Below, in pieces: positions 34,890-47,275 of a DNA stretch of 64,000 nt (position 1 is its first letter; the number at the start of each line of letters is the position of its first letter). The stretch is from Sapria himalayana. Its lineage: Eukaryota > Streptophyta > Magnoliopsida > Malpighiales > Rafflesiaceae. Both the position numbers and the translations under genes were made by a program. Where the stretch lies: positions 1,566,966 to 1,630,965 of the forward strand of contig JAREIK010003411.1 in the NCBI GenBank assembly GCA_029783825.1. The letters are read 5' to 3'. Below the pieces are notes generated by a model. The model did no database searches and was not told the DNA's origin. It was given only the letters and a program-made list of their open reading frames with translations.

Positions 34890-35218
34890 ATATTGTGTTG
34901 TGCCGGGCCTGTTCATGGCACGCATTGTGTCGTGTCATGTCGTGCTGAGACTAACTGAGCTTCGTGCTGGGCTAGGCATGACCCTATACCGATTTTCTTG
35001 GGCATGATTTTTTGGCATGAGCTGAGAATCACCCCGACTCAACCAGGAGCCAGCACGATGCCTCGACCCGAACCAATTTATTGAGGTCCGACAGATCCGA
35101 TTTTTTGTCGGGCTTGAAATTGGATATGTGATCTTTTTCGATCCGAGTCTGAGTCCACCCCAATGACTATTCCAAAAGTCGAAGCTTGACCCGACACAAC
35201 ATTGAATTTCGCCTCCAA
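34890..35218 (+). mobile_element. 5' end fragment of an F3 element
   Basis: GC-rich F3-type subterminal sequence (TGCCGGGCCTG, GTGCTGGGCTAGGCATGAC) runs to TTGAATTTCGCCTCCAA at 35201-35218. This is the first half of the conserved F3 block. F3 copy 3 begins at the next base, so this older copy is cut there. Confidence 0.6.
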
Positions 35219-35410
35219 TAGAGGTGTCACCCGGGTCGGGCTGCTCCGACACGATGTGAGGCACAACACGATTTGGTCGTGTTTGGCCCTGTACGACACA
35301 AGAATTTTTTGTGCCCATGCCCGTGCCTGTGCTGTGCTTGTCCACGGCACGAATTAGGTTGTGCCATGCTAAGGCCAGCCAGGCCTCGTGCTGTGCCTGG
35401 CCCGGTATGG

Positions 35411-35514
35411 TACGTTGGCACGATACCTCGGCACGGTACGTTGGCACGATACCTCGGCACGGTACGTTGGCACGATACCTCGGCACGGTACGTTGGCACG
35501 ATACCTCGGCACGA
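35411..35514. repeat. 26-bp tandem repeat inside F3 copy 3
   Basis: TACGTTGGCACGATACCTCG-GCACGG starts at 35411, 35437, 35463 and 35489. The units are nearly or fully identical. Period equals that of the array in the F2 element at 10331 but the unit sequence differs. Confidence 0.92.
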
Positions 35515-36127
35515 CTCGAGAAACTGCCCTAGTGGCAGAAGCCGAGCCTGACGATTCCAGAAATTGTCTTGGACCAGGTCCGATTTCACCCCTCCACCCG
35601 CCCCGTTGGCCCGCCCCTAATCCCTAATGGATTGAAATTTAAAAAAAAAATAAAAAATTAAAAAATTAAAAATTTTGAATTTTAGTAGTTGGATTTCGCC
35701 TCCAATGGTTATGGAGCAGAATCCGATGACCCATATGATTTTGTCCCAAAAAGTCAATAAAAAATAAAAAAAAATAAAAAAAATACTTAAAAAAAATTTA
35801 TAATTCTATTTTATAAAAGGCCCCCTCTCTCAAATTTTTATATTTTTAAAAATATTAATTCTTACTCTCTCAAATCTTTCTCCTAATATTCTCTCTCTCG
35901 AGATTTTGGCTCAGGTTTTTGGGACTTTCAACTCGGGCTCGGCTTATAAAGTTAGAATTTTAGTGCACATGCTTTATCTTTACACTGTTATACAAGTATT
36001 TTTATTTTTTTATTTATTTAATTAAATCTCTCAACTTAATATAATAATATTTAAAAATAATTAGTTTTTTACTTTATATCTCTCTCTACTCTTTAATCTA
36101 TTCTCTTGTCTAAAAAAACAAAAAAAA

Positions 36128-37090
36128 ATGACTAATACTAATGAAATTAATTTAAATTTTAAAAATGAAAATTTTACACAGAGGTCCGAGGTTGCTGAAA
36201 TTTTTGTTTCTCCAATCGTCTCAATCCAAACATCTAAAAAATAAAAAACTCAGAGGATTTCTGTAGTTTGGACTTATTTTAATATAATAAAAAAATTGTT
36301 GGGAGTGCTGAAGAAGAAATGACATTGTGCAAATATTGTAAGAAAATTTTTTCTTATAAGAGTGTATTTGGGAGTGGGCAACTTAAGAGGCATGCCGAAA
36401 TATGCACAAAAAATATGATTCATTAGATCATAGGCAAACCTAACTTAATAGTGTGTTTTTTGAGGTTGGATCCAGTTTAGTCTAAAAGTTTATTTCTTTC
36501 ATATACCGTAGTGAGTTGGGTAGGGAAGACATGACCGAACTTATAACCTTGATAAGTGTTCTAATCAGATTTTCGGAAGATTCAATGGTAGTAAGCATCA
36601 TTCAGACATATTTTTAGCTTGCTTATCGTATGATTCCTAGGTTCATATCTAGTAACAACATACTAAAACCCTATTAGTTAGAAGAACAAATAATAATTAA
36701 TGAATTTATAGCATATAGTGAAGTAGTATCCGTGATGTCTAATATCAGGACTAGTCATGATGATTCATCTTATGCATGTCTCATCGCCCACTATGTAGAT
36801 TTTAATTGACAATGAATAAAAAAATTTTAGGTTTCTCTAAAATTTTTCATCATAATGATGATCCGACCATTTTTGAGTGTATAATGAAGATCTTTAGAGA
36901 ATATAAAATTCAAAAAAAAATTATTAAGATCACATTTGATAACTTATCAAATAATGAAGTAGTAATTAACATGTTTGTTAGGAATATTAAAAATGTACCA
37001 TTAGGAGAAATTTTTCATGTCAGATACATGTGTTACATGATTAGCTTGATTGTACAAGTTAGTAAGAATGTGTGTTCCACCACTTTGGGC
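36128..37090 (+). pseudogene. F3 BED/hAT transposase, copy 3 (C-terminus deleted)
   Basis: ATG is 36128 (MTNTNEINLNFKNENF). The N-terminal part has a TAA near 36238 and a frame change before the BED finger (about 36300-36420; CKYCK, GVGQLKRHAEICTK in the shifted frame). The core is an open frame at 36806-37108: NKKILGFSKIFHHNDDPTIF, ITFDNLSNNEVVINMFVRN, GEIFHVRYMCYMISLIVQV. The dimerisation domain is absent because of the internal deletion that joins the core to the right terminus. Confidence 0.78.
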
Positions 37091-37125
37091 CAGACTAGCC
37101 CAACCTGACCCATTTGACACCTTTA

Positions 37126-37253
37126 GGTAAAGATGAAAAAGATGCATGACTTATATTTTAACAAGACAAAGGAATTAGTACCATAACATTTGGAATGATT
37201 TGTTTTTGGTGATAGCTGTGAGTTCATTGTGAAGATAGATACAAATGGGAATA
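37126..37253. other. Short unassigned spacer between two F3 copies
   Basis: This 128 bp between the right end of copy 3 and the left end of copy 4 has no recognised match and could be original target sequence. Confidence 0.35.
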
Positions 37254-40200
37254 TAGTTGGCCATTGAGCTGGGTGGCCCGAGACAAGCCATGACTGAGTT
37301 GTGCCTGACTTGGCATGACACGATATAGAAATGTGTTTGGACTCATGCCGTAGTGGCTTGAGGCATGGCTCATGCCGGGCCTCGTGCTGGCATAGGCATG
37401 ACTCGGTTGCTTGGCTCATAGGCACGGTCTAGCGGCATGGTAGGCTAACATTCTCGGACCAAGTTTCAGGTGAGGTTCAATTGGACTGTGCTTGACCTAC
37501 CCCGATTCTTAAAAAAATAATATTATATTAAAAAAAAGTACGCCATGCCTTGTGCATGTGGTGAGTTTTTTTAATAACCGTATCATATTTGGCTGAGAGC
37601 ATCTGCATGGCATAGTCCAAACCACATGGACCTACGAAGCGGCATTCGCCTTCCCTTTCCCTTGAGCCGAGATCCCAATCCCTGAGTCGACGAAACCTTA
37701 TGGAACTGGTCTAACTTTAATGGTTAACCTAAGTCCTAATGGTCTAAAATATTAAAAAAAAAAACAAAGCGCATTTAGGCCATTGGATGCATTTACAATG
37801 GCTAGGGTAGATCTGACGGTTCTCGGGTTTCTACCCAATTTAATCAATAAAAAAAATTTAAAATTATATTAATTTTTTAAAATTTATATAATGTTTCTTT
37901 CTTCTCCTCTCTCACTCTCACACTTTCACTTATTTCTTTCTCAATTCTCTCTCTCTCATCTATTCTCTCTCTTTCTCTACTCGGTTTTGCTATTTGCTTT
38001 TGCTTTGGCTTCGTTCTCGAGTGTGGATAGCGGACTATGGTGTGGGTGGTCAGTGGTGTGGCTTTTTCTATCCTATCCACATTCGGTATTTCATAAATGA
38101 ATATTATTTTTTAAATTATATCTAGTTTTTTCTTTCTATTAATAATTTAATATTAAATAATTTTTAATTTAAAAATTAGAATTTAGAATATAATTAATAA
38201 ACTAAAAAAAAAATTAAAATGATAAATAGTGAATTTATTGATAACGAGATTTATATTAATGTAAACGCAGATAATTTTAATATTGATAATCCTATGGAAA
38301 AGTCTGAGGCTAAAATTATTTTTTTTCTTATGGTCTCGATCTAAACTCAAATATCTAAAAAATAAAAAATTAGAATATCTATAGTTTTGATTTACTTTAA
38401 TATTATACAAAATAAAAATATTAGTGGTGTCGATGTAAAATCAGCACAATACAAGTATTGTAATAAAATATATATTTATAGAAGTGCATGTGAGATTAAA
38501 TACCTAAAGAGGCATTTTTGGATATTACACACAAAAAAATGATACATTAGATCTTAGGCAAACTCAATTGAGCGGTGAGGTTTTTGAGGTTGGATCTATT
38601 TTAGTTTTTATGTTGACTTTTTTCATATATCGTAACGAGTTAAGAAAAGAATACACGACCAAACTGATAATCACAATCGGTCTTTCGATTAGATTTTCGG
38701 AGGATCCAAAGATAGTCAGTATCATGCAGATATATTTTTATCATGTATATCCTATGATTCTTAGGTTTATATGTAGGAACCTAAGAAGTACGGACACGGA
38801 TACGACCATGGAGATACGACACGGTGGAACACGGGGTACAAAAAATTTCAAAAAATCAAAATATGGATACTGTAAGGATACGACATAATAAGATAAAATA
38901 AAAATAATTATCCTTACAAATATTGTTTTTAAAAAGTAATTTAGATAAAAAAAATACTCAAATATTATTTTTTACAAATATTCAAACACAAACATAAGTA
39001 ATATTAGAATTAAAGATTAGCATTTCCTTCTGAATCAAATAAAATGACTTCCTGTTCAGGTTCATCAAAAGAAAGATCTGTAATCTCAAGAATTCCAACA
39101 TTCTCTATATCCATTAAGTTAAAATTATCATCTTCAATGTCCAATATTTTAGATTCGTTTTCATTATAGTTTTGACTTGTTAGATCTCCTTGATAGAAGT
39201 CGGAGATTATTATGAACATAAATCAAGTATTTAGCTCTTTGTGGTGTTAAATTATTTTTTTTTATGGAGTGAATAAAATTATATGTGCTTCAATTTTTTT
39301 CATAACATGAGGATGAATAAGGTTGTCCTAACAATTTTAATATTATAGATTGAAACATTAGTGCAAAAGCTTCATGAACAACCCACCATTTAATAGGACT
39401 TATGTATCATCTGTTATTGATGGAATCACTACTAAAAAAATTTTCAAAAAATACAAAAAAAGTAGCATACTCGTCATTTGATTGTCTCCTTTTATCTTCA
39501 TTTGAAAAATCTCTCTCAAAATATTTATTTTTTTCTATTACTATTATTATATCTCAATGTGATTGAACATGATAATAAGACTCATCAAGTCATTGTTAAC
39601 TATAATACCTGTAAGTTGAGTTATAACATAATTTATAAAAAATTAAACATCATAGAATATCATTTAAATTTAAATTATCAAAGTCTACAATTAAACTCGT
39701 AAGATTACCTTAAATTTAATGAATAAGCTAAGGAATGTAAAGGTGTATGGTTTTTAGTTCATCTTTTCAACAAGATTTTATTTACAATATTAACAAAACT
39801 ATAAGTATAATTACAAAATGATTCATGTAAGTTTAAATATTAATTTAAAACTTTCAATCAAAATTTTAATTTTTAACTAATAAATATTAATTATACATTG
39901 AATTTTCTGTGATGTTTTTATGTTATTTCTTATAAATGATTTTCTTCACTTTTTCGATCATCGAATCTCACCACTCATAAATATTGTCAAGACAAAGTTT
40001 ATCTGGTATCATCTAATCGAAGCATCTCATACGTGAGAGTTGTAAATCTAAGGATATAATTCACATCCATCAAAAAGTCTTCATTTATGATTTTATCCTT
40101 TACTTCTTTAGCTTCACTAAATTATATTCTTTATATATTTCTTATTCTTCACTCATCATTAATTACTCCAAGCCTTTTTTTATTATCTTAAATTATTTAA

Positions 40201-41165
40201 GCATAATAATAGTTGAAACAAAATATGTATCGGCCACGAAAAGTAACTTTAACTTGTAATGATTATTAAATATTGATAATCTCATTGCATGATTTATAAT
40301 GAAACTTTTTATGAAAGATGCATCACTTGAAACTCAAGAGATCCAATCATATTTTTCCATCACATCATCATATCTTGGGTGTGTTGATGGTGCACATTTG
40401 TTTTTCAAAGCAAGATTGAGAGTATGAATCACCCACGAGGTCTAAAAAATATGCCGAAAGATTATTTCTACAATGCGTCTTGCTGATTTACAAGCTGTAA
40501 TATTATCAGTTATAATTTGAATTACTTTTTAAGGACCAATCTCTTGTATAATGTTAATCAACAAATCAGCTATAAAGTAATTATTCTTAGTCTCACTTTC
40601 AAACTTTATTATTTTCAAAAATATTGGTCCACTTTTGAGACTGTCATGATATTAATAAGTGGTTTTCTTTGAGTATTTGACCATCCATCACTGTAAATAC
40701 TCACTTATTTTTCATTCCAAGTCTTCTTGATTAATACTAATAGATTCTCAATATTACTTTTCTCTTTCTGCAATAATATAGTTCTTAAATGCATTATAGT
40801 TTGGTGGGACATAACTTGGAAGTTGACTTATATTTTAAAAGACACAAGTATAATAAAGATTTCTAGCAAAGTGAAAAGACACTCTCCTAGTGTAAAATAT
40901 TCTAGCTATCTTACTTTCAACTAATTTACGTGTACCCATATTAAATGTCTTTTCAATTGATCCAATTGATTCTTTTCTCTTTTTTGGATCAATAATATTA
41001 GTACTAGAAAAGGAATTCTCAAAATTAGATGTTACAACGCTTGATGTGGGCAAAGAAACTTACTTAAGATTAGATTGTTTCACTCTTTGTTCAGTTTCTT
41101 TTATCACCCTTCGCATTTTAATCAAATTTTCATTCATTACTTTAGTACAAGATGCAATCTCAGCC

Positions 41166-41611
41166 TAGAGGTGTCAAACGGGCCGGCCCAGCACGGCACG
41201 GCCCGTTTTTCACGTGCCCAGCCGTGCTACCGTGGGCACGGCAAGGCCGTGCCGTGCCGGCCCGCTCGGGCACGGGCGCCCGGCAAGGCAGGGCAGGCGG
41301 GGCGGGCGGGTCGGGTCTGTTTGGACCCGACTTGGCGGTCTTTTTACCGGGGGGGGGGGGGGGGGGGGGCCCGGTTGGGTCACGAGTCACGACTCAGTGA
41401 GTCGTGACCGTGAGTCGTGACTCGTGAGTCGCGACTCAGGACGCAGGCACGCGGGCCGGCGTGCCGTGCCAGGCACGGCCCGGCACGTGGTTTGTTCGCC
41501 CGGGCCCAGCACGGGCCCGGGCACGTTTTTTTATCGTGCCGGGCCGGCCCAGGCACGGCCGAACCGTGCCGTGCCTCGTGCCGGGCCGGCCCGGCCCGTT
41601 TGACACCTCTA
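41166..41611. mobile_element. F2 non-autonomous hAT element with TSD TCTCAGCC
   Basis: Ends TAGAGGTGTCAAACGGGCC and GGCCCGTTTGACACCTCTA are near-perfect inverted repeats. The TSD TCTCAGCC is exact (41158-41165 and 41612-41619). The 446-bp element is extremely GC-rich. It contains a 21-base G run (41349-41369) and a palindrome-rich stretch of GAGTCGTGACTC variants (41376-41445). It is the best-preserved F2 copy and interrupts the BED region of the F1 copy C gene. Open frames on both strands here are composition artefacts. Confidence 0.95.
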
Positions 41612-41678
41612 TCTCAGCCCCTTAAATTTTCAACAAGTGAACCTTGATATCTATAATATGATCTTTTATATATTTGTC

Positions 41679-42152
41679 CTATGTTGCATGGATACGCCAC
41701 TGGACGGGCGTGTCCACGTGTCCGACACGTGGACACGGTTATACGATACGGACACGCGTCGGATACATGTCTGATATGTCACGTGGCGTATCATTGACAA
41801 ATTCCGTGTCCGATACGCCACGTGGCGTATCAGACAGACGCATCGGAGACATATCCGATGCATCGTTTATAGAACTGATGCGCTTTTACGATTATGGCGC
41901 GACGGAAATACAATATATATTAACGCTTACTCCTACAACTCCATCAAATTAAGGAGCACACCGCCAATAGTGAGTGGCCTAAGGTAACCTAATTCTATAA
42001 TCTGTAGGGGGGGGGGGTGGTGTTGGAAGCTGTATTTTTTTTTTCATGCCATATCCTAGCCGTATTCGTATCCTAGTTTTTTGAAATTTTTCGTGTCCCC
42101 GTATCCTGGCGTGTCGTATCTCCGTGTCCATATCCGTGTCCGTGCAACATAG
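41679..42152 (+). mobile_element. Non-autonomous F1 hAT element, copy D (474 bp)
   Basis: Ends are CTATGTTGCATGGATACG and GTCCGTGCAACATAG. The TSD TATTTGTC is exact (41671-41678 and 42153-42160). It lies inverted relative to copy C: its left end matches the upstream (palindrome-rich) end of copies A and B. The centre matches the 5' flank region of copy B (about 18300-18470, inverted), so it is a direct deletion product of a full F1 copy. A G9 run lies at about 42008. Confidence 0.93.
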
Positions 42153-42302
42153 TATTTGTCTATAAAAATTGCATGGAAAAGCAATATTTTCTCATTCTTT
42201 TCCTTTACCCAATTTTGTTTCTTTCATGATGTACCTCTATAATAGAGTATCACCATCTTGATTATTCTGTTGATTACTTGAAGACTTAGAATTATTACTC
42301 AT

Positions 42303-43140
42303 TGTATAATTCTGCATGATAAAAAAATCATCCACTTAAATAAATTTAAATTATTTTAGAACTCAATTAATATTATTTTTTTGTTCATTCATACAATTAG
42401 ACTAATTCCATAAATTTTGCATATTTACATATTATATTCATTTAAATTCAAAATAAATTATAAAACAATCATATTTAGGATTCATAATTCATTTATTGCT
42501 CTCGGATTAATGATTCGTAATAAAAGATTTAATTCCAATTTCATAATGAAATTTCTTTCAAAATAGATAATTTTCTCCCACCCACTCCTGGAGGTTGAAT
42601 TGTGCTCACCACCCCACTCCTATTCCTCTTCCTATTCCAATCCCTCTCCTACAGTCCTACTATTCCATCCCCCTTTTATTCAACCTCCTCCCCGTAGGTT
42701 GAATTCCCCCCCCCCCCCCACCACCCACCAAGTTCCAACTATCTCCTCTTTCCACGCAAGATTTTTATTCCAAACAAATTACAAAATTTTTTAGAAGGAT
42801 TTTTATCCCACAGTAGCATACCTCAATTAATTTTCATCCTATAGTAGCCCCTCACGATTTACCCACATTGCCCTAACCTAAGGTATGCAATCACTACTTA
42901 GCATAGTAGTTAGCACACATTTACTTTGGGTTTGTCGGCGACTGCGTGTCAATTTTTAGCTTCCAATCCAATTTTTTGTGTCGTTTTTGTGTTTGTGAGA
43001 GAATCGCATATCAAATAAGTCCAAAATAAAAGATAGGGTTTTTTTAAGTCCAAAATTTGTCTAAGCTGTGTCAAAACCATGTCTAAGTCGTGTCTAAGCC
43101 GTGTCTGATATTTATCTAAGGCTTTGACCTATTATTTGGT
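42303..43140. other. Upstream region of the F1 transposase in copy C
   Basis: AT-rich sequence runs to about 42540. C-rich stretches follow, including a C11-type run near 42707-42718 and CCTCC repeats, the equivalent of the C-rich block of copies A and B. No gene. Confidence 0.5.
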
Positions 43141-45373
43141 CAACGATATACCACGTGGCGTATCAGACACATATCCAACACGTGTCTAGCTTGTATCCAC
43201 GCATCCAAGTGTCCGACACACGGACACTCCTTCAAGTTATCATATTCATGCTTCATTAATAGGAATGACATACTAAAATATTATAAGCTAGAAAAATAAA
43301 TAATAATTAATAAATTTAAGAAATATAGTGGTGTGTTGTCCTTAACGTCTGATATTTAAACTAGTCATGATGATACATCTTCTATATGTCTCATCGCCCA
43401 CTATATAAATTTTAAATAGACACTAAATAAAAAGATATTATGATTTTTAGAGATTCTTCATCCTCGTGATGGTCCAATCATATGTGAGTGTATAATAAAA
43501 AATTTTAGAGAATATAATATTTAAAATAAAATATATAGTATCATATTTAATAATGCACGTAATAATGAAGTAGTCATTAATATGTTTGTTAGGATAATTA
43601 TAAATGAGCTATTATGAGAGATTTTTTATGTTAGATACATATGTCACGTCATTAACCTGATAATATAAGTGTGGATGAAAGTTATTTATTATTCTTTAGA
43701 AAAATTAATAATTCACCAAAAATATCTTCGGACACCAAGCAGATAATATGAGTTTGATAATCTTTGTTTGTCTACGGGTTTAAAAAAATAAATTTCAAAT
43801 GGATAAGAGACACTGTTAAAATTATACATATATGATGTTGGAGTTATGTGTTGGATATAAATACATGATATCTAATTATGTTAATAGTAATAGTGACAAC
43901 TTATTATTGACGATAAAAATTATGATATATGAATTTTATTTATGAATTTCTTGAAGATTTTTTATTATGCAACGAACATGAATTTATACTCAAACCACTT
44001 GTATTATACTCAAGTACATATGTAATATTGTGGTATGTTAGAAGGTTTAAGATAACTTGATATTTAATGACCTGACTATTGAGATAGAAACCAAATACTT
44101 AAAGTACTAGTTCATCATTTTATCTTTTTATTGTCTGGCTACTTGCATGGACCCTAAGAGTTAAGGTGAAATGTATAGAAAATATTTTCATATATATCCT
44201 TGTATATGAATCAAGAATACAAATCTAAATGGTTCATTCACGAAAAGTTGACTGTTTATTTATATATTACGACAATGGTATGATAATAGTTATAGTCAGA
44301 CTATGAGTACAGACATGAATATTATATACAGAGATGATTTCTTCATTCACTTAGTGAGAGAGAAATGACAGAGTGAATCATCGAATAGGAATGAGCTGTT
44401 TCGGTATTTAGATATTAATTACTGTCTAATCCTATCACATAATGATAATAAGAATCTTAATATGTTTTAATGGTAAAAATCATGAGTATATTTATTTCAT
44501 GTTATTTATGATAGCATGAGATCTACTAACTCATTGGATATCGAGCGTAATAATGAATTTTTGTTTTTTCTATTACTTTACTATAATTTTGGATAGAAGA
44601 TCGAGACTACGATTAGATATCGTTGAGGCACTAGCATGTAAGAAGAATCGTGATGATTCGAGGGTGGGCATCTAGGATCATGTTAAAACAAGAGTGAATA
44701 AGTTGCTGGTAGATGATGTTTTATGGGACTTTACTGAGGTTGAATCCTTCGCTTCCGTTAATGATGCTTACACAGTGTTGATCAATTGCATGCATATATC
44801 GGTTGGCTTTGGAATTGAGTTTGTATTATTTTGGAAATTAATGATTTTTATTTTATGTTATTGTGAGCTGTGACTTTGTATTATTTATTTTTTTTTTGGA
44901 TTGAATGAAGAATGATGAATGTGTAAATTTTTTTTTTGATATTTTTTATTATTTATTATATTTTGTTATTTGTGTTATGAATTTATTTTTTCTATGATTT
45001 ATGTAATATAAATAAATGATGTAATATCGCAACTCATAAATGTTAACTTAAATTATGAAATTTATAAAAAAAAATAAATAATTAATCCACAATTCTGTAA
45101 CCGATGGGGGGTGGGGGTTAGATGGTGAGTCGAGTACAAGGAGATCTCGAAGTCCTATCTAGTTCCTAGGCTGAAATATTTGGTCCCGAACTTGCCTAAC
45201 TCGACATGGCCCTGCATATCTGGTCTGAATTCAGCTAGACTCAAGTTGGATGGGCTATGCTGGGCTAGCCATTATTGAGTCGTGTTATGCCAAGTACGAT
45301 ATGACATGGTGGCCCGATAGGGCAACCAAACACCGGATCATGTCAGCATGGCATGATCCATTTGACACCTCTA

Positions 45374-47275
45374 GATATGAAGATATATCATCTTAAGATA
45401 AAACTTTTAGTGAGATAGTTTTCTCTGATATTTATGTGAATTATCAAGCCACTTATTTTTTAGTGACTAAGATTATCTCAATATGATTATTATTTATCTT
45501 ATAATATCTCACAGCTCGAGAATATATCAGTTAGATGTGAAATATATATTTTTTCATGGTAATCTTGTATATATGTATTTGGAGAAGTATGGGTTTTGAG
45601 TAGTATAGTCATATGTAGTTTTTAGATTGTTGAAGGTATTATATGATCTGAAATAGTTATCGATAGCTTAATTTGTGATATTTTCATGTGGTTGATTTTG
45701 TTAATTTTTTACTTGAATGATTTTATTAATTTTTTACATGAATGATTTTATTGATTGTATATCTGAATAATATTTTGATTTTGTGAGATAATTAGTTAGG
45801 GATCACCTAACTCAAAAAGTACCATTCAATGTAATTTTAGATGATGAATTTTGAGAGATTTAGATATTTTTTTATTTTTGGATTGGAGGTGACTTATTCT
45901 TAGAGATGTCAAACGGGCCTGACAGCCTGGGCATGGCCCGGGGCCCGCCCTAATTCAGTAGTGCCCACCCCGACATGGCACAGTCCAGAACCTTACCTTG
46001 GGTCAAGCTAGGCTGCCCCTTGGCATGTTTCGTGCCGTGTTGAGCCGATATGAACTGTACCTCATGTCATGCTATGCGCGACCATGTGCTTTGTCTGACA
46101 GAATGGTAAACCGGCTCGGGTGAATGCCCGACGGGATCCCTCTTGGGTAGTCATCCTGACAGTTTATTTTTTTTAAATGTGGTCACTTGGCCGATTTTAA
46201 TTGGTCATCCACACAGTATTTTTTTATGCATGGCACCTTTGGCATGATCGTGCCCACCATGCCATTCTGTACCTAGTATGGCACGGTATGGTGATTTGAT
46301 TGAGCCTAGAAAAAATGGGTCGTGCCAGCATTACACGGTCTTTTTTACACTTCTACTTATTCTTTGAGGGGAATATTATCTTATCACAAAAGTAATATAT
46401 ACTTGATATTCTTATAGAGGTTGCTATTTGAGTTGTGCTCTAATTAATTTTTTTTATTAATTTAGGTATTAATTTTATTTTTAATGTGAATTTTCTAGTT
46501 AACTCTATTATTTATAAGAGAATCATAAAAAAAAATATTTTTTAATTATAGTTTAATCATATATAGCATACATTATTTATATAGTTAATTGTTTCTTAGA
46601 TTATCCTTGGCAAGTTCACCTTGATGCATCTCTTCGCAAACTCAGGTATGTGAAGAAATTTTGTAGGTTTTGTGATTTCTTTCAGCGACCATTGATACTT
46701 CTACCTAATTGGATATTCAAATTTGAATTATACATCAGTATGCACATAGAAAAGATATGTGATTAGAATTTTGTATATTATTGAATAAAATCTTATCTTC
46801 TAAAAAAATAAGACAAATAATTGTTCTAAGATTTAGTACAAAGGTAAAATTTAGAGTGTGTGATAATTACTTGTGAAATACTATAAATGTAATATCTATT
46901 CAATGAGATTTAATATGTACTCTATTCTCAAATTATCCTTTATTATGATAGTCAAATAATATAGTATATATTCTTTAATTTAGTGTTTTAATAGTGGATG
47001 AAACACATGGATGTTGACTATTTCTTCTTTAGCTAAAAAATTCAATATGAGATTATTATTACAACATATATTCATACAACAATATAGCCAGCAAATGTCT
47101 TCATGAATGTCTTTAAGTGATCTCAACTCATTTTTATTTTCTCTAAAAAATAATGTGGTGGATTTGTAGGTATCAACTTAATGAGGGTGTTATAGTTTTT
47201 ATTGTTTTATTTATTTTTATGTTTTTTGCTGGAAGTGCTCAATTTGTATGTTGTCCTAATTATTTATGCTCGTTA
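45374..47275 (+). mobile_element. Decayed Ty1/copia remnant 1 (RT, RNase H, LTR start)
   Basis: Around 45540-45660 the plus strand reads HGNLVYMYLEKYGF, then VCSL and IVEGII, the copia RT region (pattern [24 protein letters not shown]...LRKSLYGLKQ). At 46880-47150 the RNase H end reads YYDSQ, then MKHMDVDYF and KKFNMRLLL. GAGGGTGTTATAGTTTTTATTG near 47190 is the polypurine tract and LTR start. An F2 element interrupts it (45901-46355). Confidence 0.6.
45901..46355. mobile_element. F2 non-autonomous hAT element with TSD CTTATTCT
   Basis: Ends TAGAGATGTCAAACGGGCC and TTTTTTACACTTCTA are imperfect inverted repeats. The TSD CTTATTCT is exact (45893-45900 and 46356-46363). The 455-bp body is GC-rich without genes. 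Inserted in copia remnant 1. Confidence 0.93.

Larger units (their letters stand above)
35219..37125 (+). mobile_element. F3 hAT copy 3, truncated inside
   Basis: The left end TAGAGGTGTCACCCGGGTC starts a GC-rich subterminal region with a 26-bp tandem array. The conserved block TTGGATTTCGCCTCCAATGG (about 35690), a CT-rich leader (35850-35910) and the transposase start (36128) follow. The transposase is cut after the core (about 37080) and joins directly to the right end CCATTTGACACCTTTA. Bases flanking the ends (GCCTCCAA, GGTAAAGA) do not match. Confidence 0.75.
39010..42302 (-). pseudogene. F1 BED-DUF659-hAT transposase, copy C
   Basis: ATG is 42302-42300. The order matches copy B: BED region (about 41640 and 42160-42230, split by copy D), the N-terminal block SKIARIFYTRRVSFHFARNLYY (40850-40925), the DUF659 region (40370-40540), and the dimerisation region (about 39230-39350). 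The acidic tail DIENVGILEITDLSFDEPEQE ends at the stop at 39010-39012. It has many more stops and indels than copy B. It is interrupted by the F2 insertion at 41166-41611 and copy D at 41679-42152. Confidence 0.75.
38781..43258 (-). mobile_element. F1 hAT element copy C, old, with nested insertions
   Basis: The left end CTAAGAAGTACGGACACGG is a decayed F1 terminus. The right end near 43240-43258 is more diverged. Flanking GTAGGAAC (38773-38780) and ATAGGAAT (43259-43266) agree at six of eight bases. It carries the F1 transposase on the minus strand and has an F2 element (41166-41611) and F1 copy D (41679-42152) inserted in it. The upstream GC-rich region with the CACGTG palindrome is at 43140-43230. 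Confidence 0.75.
38219..44740 (+). pseudogene. F3 BED/hAT transposase, copy 4, split by F1 copy C
   Basis: ATG is 38219 (MINSEFIDNEIYINVN). A BED finger in a shifted frame lies at about 38450-38540 (YKYCNK, CEIKYLKRH). The sequence is cut at 38780 by copy C and resumes at 43259. After that are TMLKYYKLEK-like and HYINFK, then ICHVINL-like (about 43640), and the dimerisation region at about 44380-44640, where the reading is broken. Stops and small indels occur throughout. Confidence 0.7.
37254..45373 (+). mobile_element. F3 hAT copy 4 carrying nested F1 and F2 elements
   Basis: The left end is decayed (TAGTTGGCCATTGAGCTGGG) but followed by F2/F3-type GC-rich sequence (to about 37520) and a CT-rich leader (37890-38000). 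The transposase is split by F1 copy C (38781-43258), and the right end is at 45373 (CCATTTGACACCTCTA). No matching TSD was found (TGGGAATA vs GATATGAA). Its 5' half is closest to the deleted copy at 6413. Confidence 0.75.

Noticed and set aside
34935..35627. Overlapping frames up to 183 codons
   Set aside because: These are in F3 subterminal GC-rich repeats, with no protein motifs and frames on both strands.
41075..41647. GC-rich frames on both strands
   Set aside because: They span the F2 element and its G run; composition artefacts.
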